From Fermentibacter sp963718745 [NCBI: Candidatus Fermentibacterota bacterium] (GTDB lineage Bacteria; Fermentibacterota; Fermentibacteria; Fermentibacterales): a DNA stretch of 64,000 bases. The DNA lies in the NCBI GenBank assembly GCA_963718745.1, contig OY970370.1, positions 1,240,001 through 1,304,000 of the forward strand, read 5' to 3'. Within the stretch, counting starts at the first letter, position 1. Each line of letters begins with the position of its first letter. The notes beneath the pieces were generated by a model that saw only the letters and a program-made list of their open reading frames with translations, did no database searches and had not been told where the DNA came from. Below are positions 1-8,388 of the stretch, in pieces. The position numbers were made by a program, and so were the translations under genes.

Positions 1-227
1 GTGCGCCGGAAAGCGATCCGCTCTCCGGCTTCGCGTGGGGTCTCGAACTCATGGGCAGGAGTTCCGTTGTCGGCATCCGGGTCAGGGTGCCGGAGGTCCG
101 TGTGGATTCGACCTTCTCCGTCGACATGCAGGAGGGGGAGTTCCTGGGGATCCGCGTCTCCGGGGGGGACGGACAGGTCCGATGGCTCTCCCTGGTACAA
201 TCGGGGAGCCCCTTCGGTTATGACTGA
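1..227 (+). CDS. 3' end of an unrecognised protein (partial, cut by window edge)
   Basis: The reading frame that starts at base 3 is open from the window edge and stops at TGA 225-227, giving about 74 residues ending in SGSPFGYD. Third codon positions are GC-rich and the residues alternate hydrophobic and charged in a beta-strand pattern (RVRVPEVRVDSTF), which looks like real coding sequence. A weak hairpin (CCGCCCG/CGGGTGG, 245-261) follows the stop. No family is recognised because only the C-terminus is present. Confidence 0.55.
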   Translation, partial: APESDPLSGFAWGLELMGRSSVVGIRVRVPEVRVDSTFSVDMQEGEFLGIRVSGGDGQVRWLSLVQSGSPFGYD

Positions 228-305
228 GGAAGTACCGGGATCATCCGCCCGTCGCGGGTGGAGCCGGAACAGAAGGCGGATGTGTGGAGCGGGGTACCCG
301 GCCGC

Positions 306-602
306 CTAGAACAACCCGGCTCTCGAGATGACCGCCTCCGCTTCGGCGTCGGGCCTGACCTTCACGCTGTAGAAGGTGTTGATCCAGTTCCTTGTGATCC
401 GCATTTCCGGAGCGAGGTCCCTCGACACCTCGGACCCGGGGAAGATCCACATGGTGCGCTTCTCGGTTATCTTCCCGGAGAGCGCTGCACCCGCTGCCGG
501 TTCGAACCGGACAACCCACTCGGAGGGCACTCCGGTGAAGCTGCTCGAATAGATCGTAGTCCAGACTCCGGCGGGGCATTTGATCCGCTTCTCCCGTGAC
601 AA
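306..602 (-). CDS. small hypothetical protein
   Basis: A 98-residue protein. The start is read as TTG at 602 because GGGGAGG lies about six bases upstream. The sequence is strand-rich with many aromatic residues (WTTIYSSSF, EWVVRFEP, WINTFYSVKV) and has no signal peptide or membrane segment. It lies 25 bp downstream of the next gene on the same strand (628-1152), so the two are probably co-transcribed. No family is recognised; it is accepted as real on ribosome binding site, codon use and spacing. Confidence 0.5.
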   Translation of the reverse strand: MSREKRIKCPAGVWTTIYSSSFTGVPSEWVVRFEPAAGAALSGKITEKRTMWIFPGSEVSRDLAPEMRITRNWINTFYSVKVRPDAEAEAVISRAGLF

Positions 603-627
603 TTCGTACCTCCCCTGTTTCCGGTTC

Positions 628-1152
628 CTACTCGAGTTCCGCCGAGACGAGGGACATCTCGGTCCCTCCGGTCGAAGTCGTGAGGACCAGACCTACTCCC
701 GGAGCATAGTAATAGGTGGTGAAGAAGTTGAGGGACATGGTGCTGCCGTTGAAGACCATCTTGCTCTCCCCCTCGATGACGAGGAGATCCGAATATGTCC
801 TTCCACCTATCTCGCGGGAGGCGCCCTTCTCCTTCACGGCCATCGAGAGAATGCTGTCGATCGTGTTGGCTTTGAACTTGATGTCCCATGAGTCACCAGG
901 GCCGAGGTCGTCCCTGAGCAGGATCTGGAAGTTGCCGGCCTCGAAGCTGTCCGTGAGGTAGGCGGAGCCTTCCTTCCTGATGAACTGGTCCGTCCCGAGT
1001 ACCGAGTTGACCATCGTGAATCTTCCCGGCACCGACGGATCCTCGGCCGTGACAGTGTTCGTGTATTCGCTTCCGTCGGCCTGGCGGTAGGTCCATCTGT
1101 TTCCTGCGGCGAGCGGATAGTAGTCCTGCACCTCTGTCCCTCCCTCCTGCAC
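628..1152 (-). CDS. hypothetical envelope protein, possibly a lipoprotein with a damaged 5' end
   Basis: About 174 residues read from GTG 1152. The N-terminal part, DYYPLAAGNRWTYRQ, is a pattern common near the start of small bacterial lipoproteins, usually just after the lipidated Cys. The codon before the GTG is TGC, so the mature protein might begin C-VQEGG, but no in-frame start or signal peptide precedes it: reading upstream in frame meets TAG within about 60 bases. Either the N-terminus is mutated or the protein starts at GTG without export. The rest is beta-rich and ends at TAG 628. No enzyme motif is seen. Confidence 0.55.
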   Translation of the reverse strand: MQEGGTEVQDYYPLAAGNRWTYRQADGSEYTNTVTAEDPSVPGRFTMVNSVLGTDQFIRKEGSAYLTDSFEAGNFQILLRDDLGPGDSWDIKFKANTIDSILSMAVKEKGASREIGGRTYSDLLVIEGESKMVFNGSTMSLNFFTTYYYAPGVGLVLTTSTGGTEMSLVSAELE

Positions 1153-1496
1153 GCATCCGCTCCGGATGAATGCGTTGGAGCCCTCGCCCGCATCGGGTGG
1201 GCTGGAGGGAAACTATCTCACGGAGAGGAACAGTGCAACTGCCTTGCGATGACCGGCAGTATCCGGTTTGCATTCTGCAAGCCGGGTCGGCGGCCGCCTG
1301 CATGGTACTCCAAGCAGCGTATGCTGTCAGCGGATGCCGGCTCTTTCTCCTCGAAATCCTGCATCCCGACCATCCTCCGTTCCGGCGTGGTTGATTAATT
1401 GCCTATCCGGCTTGTAGTTGACGATCGATTACCCGGGCTGGCAGCAATCTTGCTCTAGGTTCATTCAAAAAGATTTGTCTGAAACCTGGAGGGGGC
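1153..1496. other. divergent intergenic region without a convincing gene
   Basis: 344 bases between the divergent genes at 628-1152 (minus) and 1497-2279 (plus). No open frame here has both coding-like codons and a ribosome binding site. The minus strand carries a hydrophobic stretch (KAVALFLSV) in frame with the downstream gene but cut off from it by TAG. The region must hold the promoters of both genes; no clear -35/-10 pair was identified. Confidence 0.4.
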
Positions 1497-2279
1497 ATGA
1501 AGCTGCAGGACTGGAACGGGCGGTACGTCGGAGCCGAGTGCAGCAGGTGCGGGATCACAGCTGTGCACGATCTGGCTGACAACCTTGTCGGGGTCGACGG
1601 TGGCGGCATCCCTGCGGAGATCACCCGAAGGCTCCGCCCTGCCTCGGAACCGCCACGCTTCGACTGGATCGCGATGGAGAAGCTGTCGGAGAAACTGGGC
1701 TTCTACAGCGAAATGCAGTCTCTCCAGAGTGTCGACCCTCTCGTCTGGTCAGTGTTCGGCACTGCGGATGCAGCGGGGGGGTCGGCGCGTTCTGCCTGGA
1801 TCGAGGAGCTCCTGTCGAGGCTGGGGTTGTCCTACAAGGCGCCGGAACCCGTCGAGATATCCATGTGGAAGACGCTCAACCGCTGCGGTGACGGCGACTC
1901 GACAACGCTCGTGAACGATGCATCAGTGATAACTGGGAACTCGGCCGTCTTCTTCGAGGCTTCCTGGATCCCGGGGCATGAAGATGGTGCTTCGGAATCG
2001 GGCCTCAGCGCCAGGCTGCGGGAGAAACTGTGCTTCCTGGGCGATCTCTGCGGCGGAGGATCACCCAGGAACGGCGACCAGACCCTGCTCGTCCTCCTGA
2101 GTCTCCAGGGCGATCCCTCGATCCGCCCCGGAAGGTATGAAGGCGTCGAACTCCGGCGGATGTCGTGGCAGTATCTGGTATCGCTCGGCAGCCATCCGTC
2201 GCATGACGAGATCAACCGATACTACGACTGGAAGCTCAGGCACCTCGTCTCGGGTGACGTCACCTTCCCGGATCCCTGA
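1497..2279 (+). CDS. hypothetical protein, possibly nuclease-fold
   Basis: 260 residues from an ATG preceded by CTGGAGGGGGC. The N-terminus has a CSRC pair. A mid-protein stretch, FGTADAAGGSARSAWIEELLSRLG, is followed by DASVITGNSAVFFEASW. An Asp about ten residues before a hydrophobic strand ending in E-A-S-W resembles the D...ExK core of PD-(D/E)XK nucleases with the Lys replaced; this is weak and an inference only. There is no signal peptide, so it is probably cytoplasmic. A hairpin at 2280-2306 follows the stop codon. No family name can be given with confidence. Confidence 0.6.
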   Translation: MKLQDWNGRYVGAECSRCGITAVHDLADNLVGVDGGGIPAEITRRLRPASEPPRFDWIAMEKLSEKLGFYSEMQSLQSVDPLVWSVFGTADAAGGSARSAWIEELLSRLGLSYKAPEPVEISMWKTLNRCGDGDSTTLVNDASVITGNSAVFFEASWIPGHEDGASESGLSARLREKLCFLGDLCGGGSPRNGDQTLLVLLSLQGDPSIRPGRYEGVELRRMSWQYLVSLGSHPSHDEINRYYDWKLRHLVSGDVTFPDP

Positions 2280-2306
2280 CAGGCCGGACTCCGGTCCTCT
2301 GGCCTG
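2280..2306 (+). terminator. hairpin after the 1497-2279 gene
   Basis: CAGGCC and GGCCTG enclose an inner GGAC/GTCC pairing immediately after the TGA stop. No T-run follows, so it is a candidate terminator or mRNA 3' stabiliser only. Confidence 0.35.
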
Positions 2307-2375
2307 CACATTCCTTAACTGTACGCCGACAGAGCTGTATGTTAAGGAGTAGGCCGCAAGGACGGGGGTATCGGA

Positions 2376-3926
2376 ATGACCGGATTGCTGGTGCTGGCTT
2401 TCATCGCTCAGGCTCTCCCGGGATCGGGTGATCTTGTTTTCGTCGAGGGTGACATTCGCGACGCGCGCGCAATGCCCTGGATGGATGGCGCGCAGGTGCT
2501 GCACGTCGAATCGGACTGCTTCCTGGTCCTGACAGGAGAGGTCCCGGCAGGCGGCACGCGATGGCGGACGATCGAAGCGGCACCTGTCGATCCGGACATG
2601 TTCAGGATCCTCTACACGGCCCAGTGCGGTGGGACGGTACCTGAGCTTCCCGGCGAGGTAGCGCTCGCGACCGACGACTTCATGCTCATACGTCTCGAGC
2701 GGTCCGTGACAGGGCCGGTGGAGATCCCTGGGGTCGGATTCCTCCGCCCTCTCCGCGTCTTCCGGGAGAGCATCCCGGTTCCCGCCCCGGCGGGGGGCAG
2801 GGCTGACAGCGTGATGGTCGGGGAGATCGTGGCCGCGGTGAACGTGGACAGCATCCTCGCCGATATCTGGCACATGCAGAGCTACGGCACCAGATGGACG
2901 TTCATGCCCGAATACGACGCCTGCGCCGACTGGGCGGACACGTGGATGGGAACGCACTGGATCCCCTGCGAGCTGCAGACCTTCAATTATTCAGGCGACT
3001 CGATGAGCAACGTGGTGGCCGAGATAACGGGAGTCGAGAATCCCGGCCTCGTCTACATCATCTGCGGTCATCTCGATTCAGCCACGAGCAATCCCGCGAT
3101 CGCCCCCGGGGCGGACGACAACGCCAGCGGAAGCGCTGCAGTGCTCGAGGCTGCCAGGGTCATGGCGCCATACCTCTACAGGAATACCGTCAGATTCGTC
3201 CTGTTCGCCGCCGAGGAAGCATGGATGGTCGGCAGCGAGTACTATGTCCAGCAGGCATACGCACAGGGCGACGTCATAGCGGGGGCGGTGAACCTGGACA
3301 TGGTCCTGTGGGCGCCGGGCGTATCCGACTCCGTGTTCATCCCCTACAACGAGCAGTCGTTCCCGCTCGCGGAGGCCGCGGGAGCGGCATTCGCCTCGTA
3401 CTCGCCCTCCATCTCCCCCAGGCTGGTGTACGATCCGGGTGCACCGAGCGACCACGCTTCATTCTGGCAGTACGGATACAGTGCGATCGAGCTTGCCGAG
3501 GGCAGCGCGGAGGAGATCTGGGGCGGCTACAACCCCTACTACCATCAGGATACCGACCTGCTGCTCAACTACATGCCCAGTTTCCCGTACGGCACCGACG
3601 TGATAAGGGCTGCGATCGGCCTGGTCGCCACGCTTGCAGAGCCGGTGGGACCGTCCTCGATCGAGGGCGGCGGGACCGGCCGGTTCCGGATCGGCGTTTC
3701 CCCCAATCCCTGCCGCACCGGTTCCATAAGCGTCATTTCCGATGCACCGGGTGCAGGGGGTGCGGGTTTCGTGCTCGTGGACCTGACCGGCAGGACGGTC
3801 GCCGGCGGAACCCTGGACGAGTCGGGATCGTGCACGATCGATCTGCAGTCGCTCCCAGGAGGCATGTACTCGGTGTGCTGCCCGGGTGCGGGGATGTCCC
3901 CGGTCAGATTCGTCCTGATCAGGTAA
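2376..3926 (+). CDS. secreted M28-family metallopeptidase with C-terminal sorting domain
   Basis: 516 residues. A short signal peptide (MTGLLVLAFIAQAL) leads into an N-terminal propeptide-like region of about 190 residues. The M28 zinc peptidase domain follows, and all expected ligands are visible: H232 and D234 (CGHLDS), D247/D248 (GADDNASG), E280/E281 (AAEEAW), D308 (NLDM) and H360 (PSDHASFW). From about residue 435 comes a sorting-type domain (VSPNPCRTGS, VLVDLTGRTVAGG, LPGGMYSV) of the kind that directs export and anchoring in FCB bacteria. It is probably a secreted aminopeptidase. Three M28 paralogs elsewhere in the window share the architecture, two of them lacking the last His. It converges on the VIT/VWA gene across a strong hairpin. 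Confidence 0.9.
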   Translation: MTGLLVLAFIAQALPGSGDLVFVEGDIRDARAMPWMDGAQVLHVESDCFLVLTGEVPAGGTRWRTIEAAPVDPDMFRILYTAQCGGTVPELPGEVALATDDFMLIRLERSVTGPVEIPGVGFLRPLRVFRESIPVPAPAGGRADSVMVGEIVAAVNVDSILADIWHMQSYGTRWTFMPEYDACADWADTWMGTHWIPCELQTFNYSGDSMSNVVAEITGVENPGLVYIICGHLDSATSNPAIAPGADDNASGSAAVLEAARVMAPYLYRNTVRFVLFAAEEAWMVGSEYYVQQAYAQGDVIAGAVNLDMVLWAPGVSDSVFIPYNEQSFPLAEAAGAAFASYSPSISPRLVYDPGAPSDHASFWQYGYSAIELAEGSAEEIWGGYNPYYHQDTDLLLNYMPSFPYGTDVIRAAIGLVATLAEPVGPSSIEGGGTGRFRIGVSPNPCRTGSISVISDAPGAGGAGFVLVDLTGRTVAGGTLDESGSCTIDLQSLPGGMYSVCCPGAGMSPVRFVLIR

Positions 3927-3943
3927 GGACTCTTTGCGGGAAT

Positions 3944-3980
3944 GACGGGCCGGGCGGTCAGGACGACCGACCGGCCCGTC
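3944..3980. terminator. bidirectional terminator hairpin
   Basis: GACGGGCCGG...GGTC pairs with GACC...CCGGCCCGTC across a 4-5 base loop, giving a stem of about 16 bp with a mismatch. It lies between the convergent ends of the M28 gene (3926) and the VIT/VWA gene (3988) and could serve both. There is no long T-run on either side. Confidence 0.6.
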
Positions 3981-3987
3981 CCTTGCT

Positions 3988-6336
3988 TCAGATCGCTCCG
4001 AGCCATTCCCCGAGAGTCACGCCCTTCCCGGGAGGTGACGGCTCCACAGGGATCTTCGCAAGCCATGCGAGCGCCTTGTCGGCTATCAGGCGCCATTCGT
4101 CCTCCTTGTCGGAGAACTCGGTCCACAGGAGGAAGAGTGCTGCCAGCGTAGCCAGCCTCTCGGGCTCTCCCTGCAGCTCCGGAGATGCTCCGGACAGGGA
4201 CTTCCCGTCGGTCGAGCCTGCAAGCGCGAGCAGCCCGGGGCTCAGGCTCCAGGACCCCTTCGCGCTCTGCATCCCTACGAGCTCGAGGAACCTGCCGGGT
4301 GCGCGGGAGGGCTCCAGCCGCGGTGCTTCGCACCAGATGTCGACCTCCGGTGCTTTTCTCTTCGCCACTCCTTCATCAAGTTTCATCATACTGCTATAAG
4401 TACACCCCAGAAGGTCGAAGGCAGGGGATTTCTTCTTCGCCGTGCCTCTGCATGAAGGCCTGCTCACCATGGCTTGCGACACCTGGAGCGGCATCGGCGC
4501 ACCCATCGGAAGCGAAATGCCTCCCCATCCCCGGGTGAGAGCCACCGGCACGCGCCTTAGGCTTACTTCCCCGCCCTTCTCCGATCCCCGGCGCTCCTCT
4601 ACCGCGACATAGCTCGTTCTGGATGACACCAGGCCGTACTTCAGCGCGATTTCCAGCACTTTGTCCGCCCCGGACTTCCTGCTCCGTGACTTCTGCGCGG
4701 AACCGCCCGGGGAGCCGCCCGTCTCGAACCACCCTATGAGCTCCCTTGCAAGGAGCAGGGCGATCGTGCGGTCATCCGAAACCACAGTCTCCCCGTCCAC
4801 CGGGCACTCCGCGAGCAGCTCGCCCGCGGCGGTGATCAAAGCCACCCTCGTGCTGACGATCCGGGGCACCCGGCAGAAAACGTCGATCTCGTCGCCGGTG
4901 CAGAATGCGGACAGCCGTTCCGGGAGGAACACCTCCGGCTCCAGCCCTCCCCAGTCCAGCCTGGCGCCCGAGGCGGCAGGCGAGGACATCCTGGCCATCT
5001 GGCGCATCACCTTGGGTTCGATCCGCTCTCCGGGGAAGATGAACTCCGCCATCCCGCCGGACGCTTCCGCCACGCCCCGGATCAGCGTGCCGCTGGCCCC
5101 TCTCCCGATGCCGAAGGTGAAGATCCTGGCGTGCGACCTGTGTCTGCCCGCAAGGGCGATGACATCGGCCTCGTTTCCCACCTCCCCGTCCGTCAGCAGG
5201 AGTATGTCCAGCATCCTGCCCCTGGCGGGCTTCCCGAGCACGTCCGAAAGCGGTGCCAGTATCTCCGTTCCTCCGAGGTCCGCGTCCCAGCGGCCGGCGG
5301 CCGACACCGCCCTGTCGAGGTTCTCCTGGTTGTAGTCCACGGGTCCGGGAAAGACCTTCTCCATGCTGGACCCGAACCCGGCGACGTTGAAGCGGTCGCC
5401 CTCGCGGAGCGACTTCAGGCCGAGCAGAAGGGCGGCCCGAGCCTCCGCGATGCTCTCTCCCGCCATGGAGCCGGATCTGTCGACAACGAAAACGACGTCC
5501 CTGGGAGCCTGCACCGTCTCCGGCAGCACGGGCTTGAACCTGAGAAGGAGCGCATGGCCGTCTTCGTCGCGGCATGCAGTCGCTCCCGCCTTCCCTGGTT
5601 CCTCGAGCTCGACCTCGAGCACGAAGTCCTGGTCGAGCTGGCGCTCCCTGCCCGAGAGGCTCGCCTTCGCCTTCCTGCCCCTGATGGACACCTCTACCGG
5701 GAACGAGGGGCAGGATATCGAGCGGATCGCGGATTCCGCGGCTATGTCCACGGAGAGGGAGAGGCCGTAGGGAACAGCTCCGGCGACCGTCGGGGGAAGG
5801 ATGGCGTCCAGTTCGGCGGGATCCATCGAAGCCGCGATCTCGGACGGGATGTACCGCGGGGAGATCGTGGTGGGTATCCGGAGCCTCAGGCCCTTGTCGT
5901 ACCGCTGGGTCTTCGCGACATAGCTGATGCGGACCACGGCCTCCTCGCCGGGGAGCAGCCGGCCCACGGACACCGAGAAGATGTCGGGCCTGTTCTGATC
6001 GAGCAGGAAGGCCGAGTCACCCTTCTGCATGGCTTCGTCATACTTTTCGAAAGCCTTCTCGCGCTCCTCCGCCACTCCTTTGATCCTGCGGCCACCGATC
6101 AGCACCTCGAATCCGCATACCGTGCTTCTCTCCTCGAGAGGGAAGCTGTAAAGGGCCTCGACGGCCGAATCCTCCGTGTTGTGGAAGCGCTGGGACACCG
6201 TAGTGTGGACCGCGACACCACGGACCAGGGCTTCGATGGATACTCCCTTCAGGGGGATCATCACGCCGTCCGCCGAGTACATGGCGCAATCGGGACGAGG
6301 CGGTCCTTCTGCAGGACTCTTCTTCATGTCAGTCAT
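3988..6336 (-). CDS. VIT and von Willebrand factor A domain protein
   Basis: 782 residues. Residues of about 20-150 form a VIT (vault/inter-alpha-trypsin) domain: VHTTVSQRFHNTEDSAVEA, YSFPLEE, FEKYDEAMQKGDSAFLL and LLPGEEAVVRISY are family hallmarks. A VWA domain follows with the metal-binding MIDAS motif DRSGSM near residue 285 and the later LLLTDGEVGNE strand. The C-terminal 250 residues look helical and are unassigned. No signal peptide is evident, so it may act in the cytoplasm. The start overlaps the end of the MerR gene by 8 bases, so the two are translationally coupled, implying regulation by that protein. The role is unknown; VIT/VWA proteins often serve as adhesion or protein-assembly factors. 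Confidence 0.9.
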   Translation of the reverse strand: MTDMKKSPAEGPPRPDCAMYSADGVMIPLKGVSIEALVRGVAVHTTVSQRFHNTEDSAVEALYSFPLEERSTVCGFEVLIGGRRIKGVAEEREKAFEKYDEAMQKGDSAFLLDQNRPDIFSVSVGRLLPGEEAVVRISYVAKTQRYDKGLRLRIPTTISPRYIPSEIAASMDPAELDAILPPTVAGAVPYGLSLSVDIAAESAIRSISCPSFPVEVSIRGRKAKASLSGRERQLDQDFVLEVELEEPGKAGATACRDEDGHALLLRFKPVLPETVQAPRDVVFVVDRSGSMAGESIAEARAALLLGLKSLREGDRFNVAGFGSSMEKVFPGPVDYNQENLDRAVSAAGRWDADLGGTEILAPLSDVLGKPARGRMLDILLLTDGEVGNEADVIALAGRHRSHARIFTFGIGRGASGTLIRGVAEASGGMAEFIFPGERIEPKVMRQMARMSSPAASGARLDWGGLEPEVFLPERLSAFCTGDEIDVFCRVPRIVSTRVALITAAGELLAECPVDGETVVSDDRTIALLLARELIGWFETGGSPGGSAQKSRSRKSGADKVLEIALKYGLVSSRTSYVAVEERRGSEKGGEVSLRRVPVALTRGWGGISLPMGAPMPLQVSQAMVSRPSCRGTAKKKSPAFDLLGCTYSSMMKLDEGVAKRKAPEVDIWCEAPRLEPSRAPGRFLELVGMQSAKGSWSLSPGLLALAGSTDGKSLSGASPELQGEPERLATLAALFLLWTEFSDKEDEWRLIADKALAWLAKIPVEPSPPGKGVTLGEWLGAI

Positions 6337-6730
6337 CCCTTTCGCCGCAGGAGTCCGGGCTCCTCCGGTCTTCGAGTGCTCGGACCAGCTTCCGGAGGAC
6401 CTCGAGGGGGGGGATTCCGCAACCCCGGTCCACCACTAGAGAGTACCCCTCGAGGAGACGGATCGAGATCAACGGTTCGGCTCGGAACTCGCGGGAAGGC
6501 GAGTACCCGGGCGCGGCCCCGTCGGAGATGCCGGATCCCCCGGCCTGTCTTCTACGGATGCGCCTTATGGACTCGAGGTGCGCGGCCGTGTAGTAGCTGC
6601 CCCTGCCGGCTCCGAGAGGGGGGCTGATGAGCCGGCTCTGCACATAGAACCTGACAGTGCGCCTGCTGACGCCGGCCAGCGCGGCAAGCTCGCCAATCGA
6701 ATATCTCTCATTGCCTTCGTAGTCGATCAT
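6329..6730 (-). CDS. MerR-family transcriptional regulator
   Basis: 133 residues. The N-terminal winged helix is clear: YSIGELAALAGVSRRTVRFYVQSRLISPP, then GSYYTAAHLESIRRIRR. The C-terminus is short and has no obvious metal-binding Cys cluster, so the signal it senses is unknown. The stop overlaps the start of the VIT/VWA gene, making a two-gene operon. The promoter region (6741-6774) has an inverted repeat between plausible -35 and -10 boxes, the usual place for a MerR operator, which suggests autoregulation. Confidence 0.9.
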   Translation of the reverse strand: MIDYEGNERYSIGELAALAGVSRRTVRFYVQSRLISPPLGAGRGSYYTAAHLESIRRIRRRQAGGSGISDGAAPGYSPSREFRAEPLISIRLLEGYSLVVDRGCGIPPLEVLRKLVRALEDRRSPDSCGERDD

Positions 6731-6734
6731 GCCC

Positions 6735-6774
6735 TATGATGACAGTCCACTGTCGCATTGTCAACTGTCGCATT
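6735..6774 (-). promoter_or_regulatory. promoter and MerR-type operator of the MerR-VIT/VWA operon
   Basis: On the minus strand TTGACA (6759-6764) is followed after 17 bases by CATCAT (6736-6741), a four-of-six match to TATAAT. Inside the spacer is the inverted repeat GACAGT-GG-ACTGTC (6741-6754). An 11-base direct repeat, ACTGTCGCATT on the plus strand, occurs at 6749 and 6764. The -10 lies only 5 bases before the ATG, so the transcript may be leaderless or nearly so. Confidence 0.5.
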
Positions 6775-6935
6775 CAGGATCGGTTTTAACTATTGGTCCT
6801 AACCTGACGGACCAGCTGCAAACGCCCATCTGAACGGGAGAATCCGCTCCGACTTCTCGCAGGGGATGATGGGGAGCGTTGCCGAGGCTGCACCTGAAGG
6901 CGGGATTCAGGTCCGAAGGCAGCTGCCGGGTGTGC

Positions 6936-6962
6936 GGGAAGGGCCCGGAGGCGGCCCTTCCC
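6936..6962 (-). terminator. hairpin downstream of the FG-GAP gene at 7008
   Basis: A perfect 10-bp stem (GGGAAGGGCC/GGCCCTTCCC) with a 7-base loop, 46 bases past the stop codon of the minus-strand gene ending at 7008. There is no T-run; candidate intrinsic terminator. The rest of 6777-7007 shows nothing recognisable. Confidence 0.5.
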
Positions 6963-7007
6963 TGCATGAAGTGATCGAGATCGAACGAACCGGGATCATG
7001 TCCGGGA

Positions 7008-8225
7008 CTAGGAGCCCAGCTTCACAAGCCTCGTCGAAACGGTTTCCCCGCAGCTCGTCGCGGTTACCAGATATGCGCCCGAGGGGCTTGCGGATAGATC
7101 CAGAACCCCTGGCCCGCCTTCGAGTCCATGCATCGTTTCAATCGTCCTGCCGCAGAGATCCCAGACCGTGATATCGGCCAGACCTCCGTCCGGGAGGACC
7201 AGTTCGAAAGCGAAGATCCCCCGGGAGGGGGATTCCAGGATCGACAGAGACATGCCGTCCGAAGCGGACACGTCTCCGATCCCGAGCTCATAGCCGAGGA
7301 AAACGTAGATCCATCCGCTGCTGCAGCCTGCGAGCACGTCCGGGATGCCGTCGGAGTTGTAGTCGAAGACGTTCTCCCTGGCGCGGCCACCTCCGGGGAA
7401 GGTCGTGTAGACGTTCATCGATCCCGCATCGCACTGCAGGTCGACATAGGACGTGAACTGCGGATCCTCGTTCGTGCCCGTGTTCGAAGCGAAGTAGACG
7501 TTCCCCATCTCGTATCCGAGGACCAGGTCCTTGTCGCCGTCCCGGTCGAGATCGTACGGATGCGCCGTGGTGCGCCAGAGGTTGTAGAAACCTGTGTAGT
7601 CGATGTAGTCTGAATCGAACACGGGCGAGTCCGGATTGTCGCCCGAGCACGGGTACACCCTCACTATGCCTCCGCTCACAGTTTCGGTAAGGTATCCGGT
7701 GAGCAGCAGATCGAGCTTCCCGTCTTCGTTCCAGTCGACGAGGAACGGCGATGAGTTGAAGCCAGTCATTATCTCGGCGTCGCTGTCGTCGAAGATATGC
7801 CCGATGAAGTGCAGGGTCCCGTCCCCGTTGCCGGTGTAGAGGTTCAGATGTCCCTCACGCTCGCCGAAGACGAGATCCAGGATGCCGTCGTTGTTCCAAT
7901 CCACGACCTGTGGATTCGTGCAGCCGGTGCATCAACCATAAGTAGTCGTGATATCCGCTCCGTCGGCCTGGAGATAGGTATAGCCGGAGAATGCCGGCTC
8001 CTGATTCGTTCCGGTGTTCGGGTAGAAGCGGATCTTGCCGCCTGTGAACTGGCCGACGATCAGATCGTTCAGGCCGTCTCCGTTCCAGTCTACCATGAAC
8101 GGATCGGCGATCAGCTCTACGGTCAGATCACCTCCGCCGGCCTGCACCTTGAACGGAGCCGCGAACTGGGGCAGTGCGGCCTGCGATACAGCTGCAGCAA
8201 TCAGTGTAGCAACGATCACTCTCAA
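7008..8225 (-). CDS. secreted FG-GAP repeat protein with in-frame UGA (candidate selenoprotein)
   Basis: A 406-codon frame, start to stop, interrupted once by TGA at 7934-7932 (codon 98). The TTG start at 8225 is chosen because GGAGGAGG lies just upstream and it opens a signal peptide (VIVATLIAAAVSQA). On both sides of the TGA the frame encodes FG-GAP/VCBS blades of one continuous protein: VDWNGDGLNDLIVGQF and YPNTGTNQEPAF before it, then VVDWNNDGILDLVFGE, VDWNEDGKLDLLLTG and DLDRDGDKDLVLGYE after it. A C-terminal sorting domain follows (ITVWDLCGRTIE, SPSGAYLV). The residue encoded by the UGA would be followed by CTGC. A 7-bp hairpin with loop AGGUC begins 15 nt after the UGA, fitting a bacterial SECIS. 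If UGA is not read through, the product is a 97-residue fragment and the gene is a pseudogene; a sequencing error is the third option. Confidence 0.7.
7898..7934 (-). promoter_or_regulatory. UGA codon and SECIS-like hairpin
   Basis: UGA occupies 7934-7932. Fifteen bases later AATCCAC (7916-7910) pairs perfectly with GTGGATT (7904-7898) around the five-base loop AGGTC. The E. coli fdhF SECIS also carries AGGUCU in its apical loop about 17 bases after UGA; here the distance to the loop is 22 bases. Bacterial SECIS elements lie inside the coding sequence just downstream of the UGA, as here. This is an inference from structure; no folding calculation was run. Confidence 0.5.
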
Positions 8226-8388
8226 CCCACCCTCCTCCGTTTGCACGCAAGTGTCCCTGTCTGCTCCCGGGGGACGGCACCGTCAGGATCCGGAAGGCAG
8301 GATCCCGGTGCAGCGTCCGTTCACTCCGTGGAACTTCCCCCATCATAAACCGGTCTCAGAGGCCGATCATGGCGGCGAGCCCGGCGCG

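Noticed and set aside
495-510. GGTTCGAACC-like sequence resembling a tRNA T-loop
   Set aside because: No acceptor stem or anticodon arm can be drawn around it, and it lies inside the 306-602 coding frame.
1200-1220. TAG upstream of the 628 gene read through as pyrrolysine
   Set aside because: No start codon lies upstream of it in frame and the sequence is not coding-like; mutation or error is simpler.
2894-4399. Long plus-strand frame overlapping the M28 and VIT/VWA genes
   Set aside because: It is Arg-rich, crosses the bidirectional terminator and lies out of frame with two well-supported genes.
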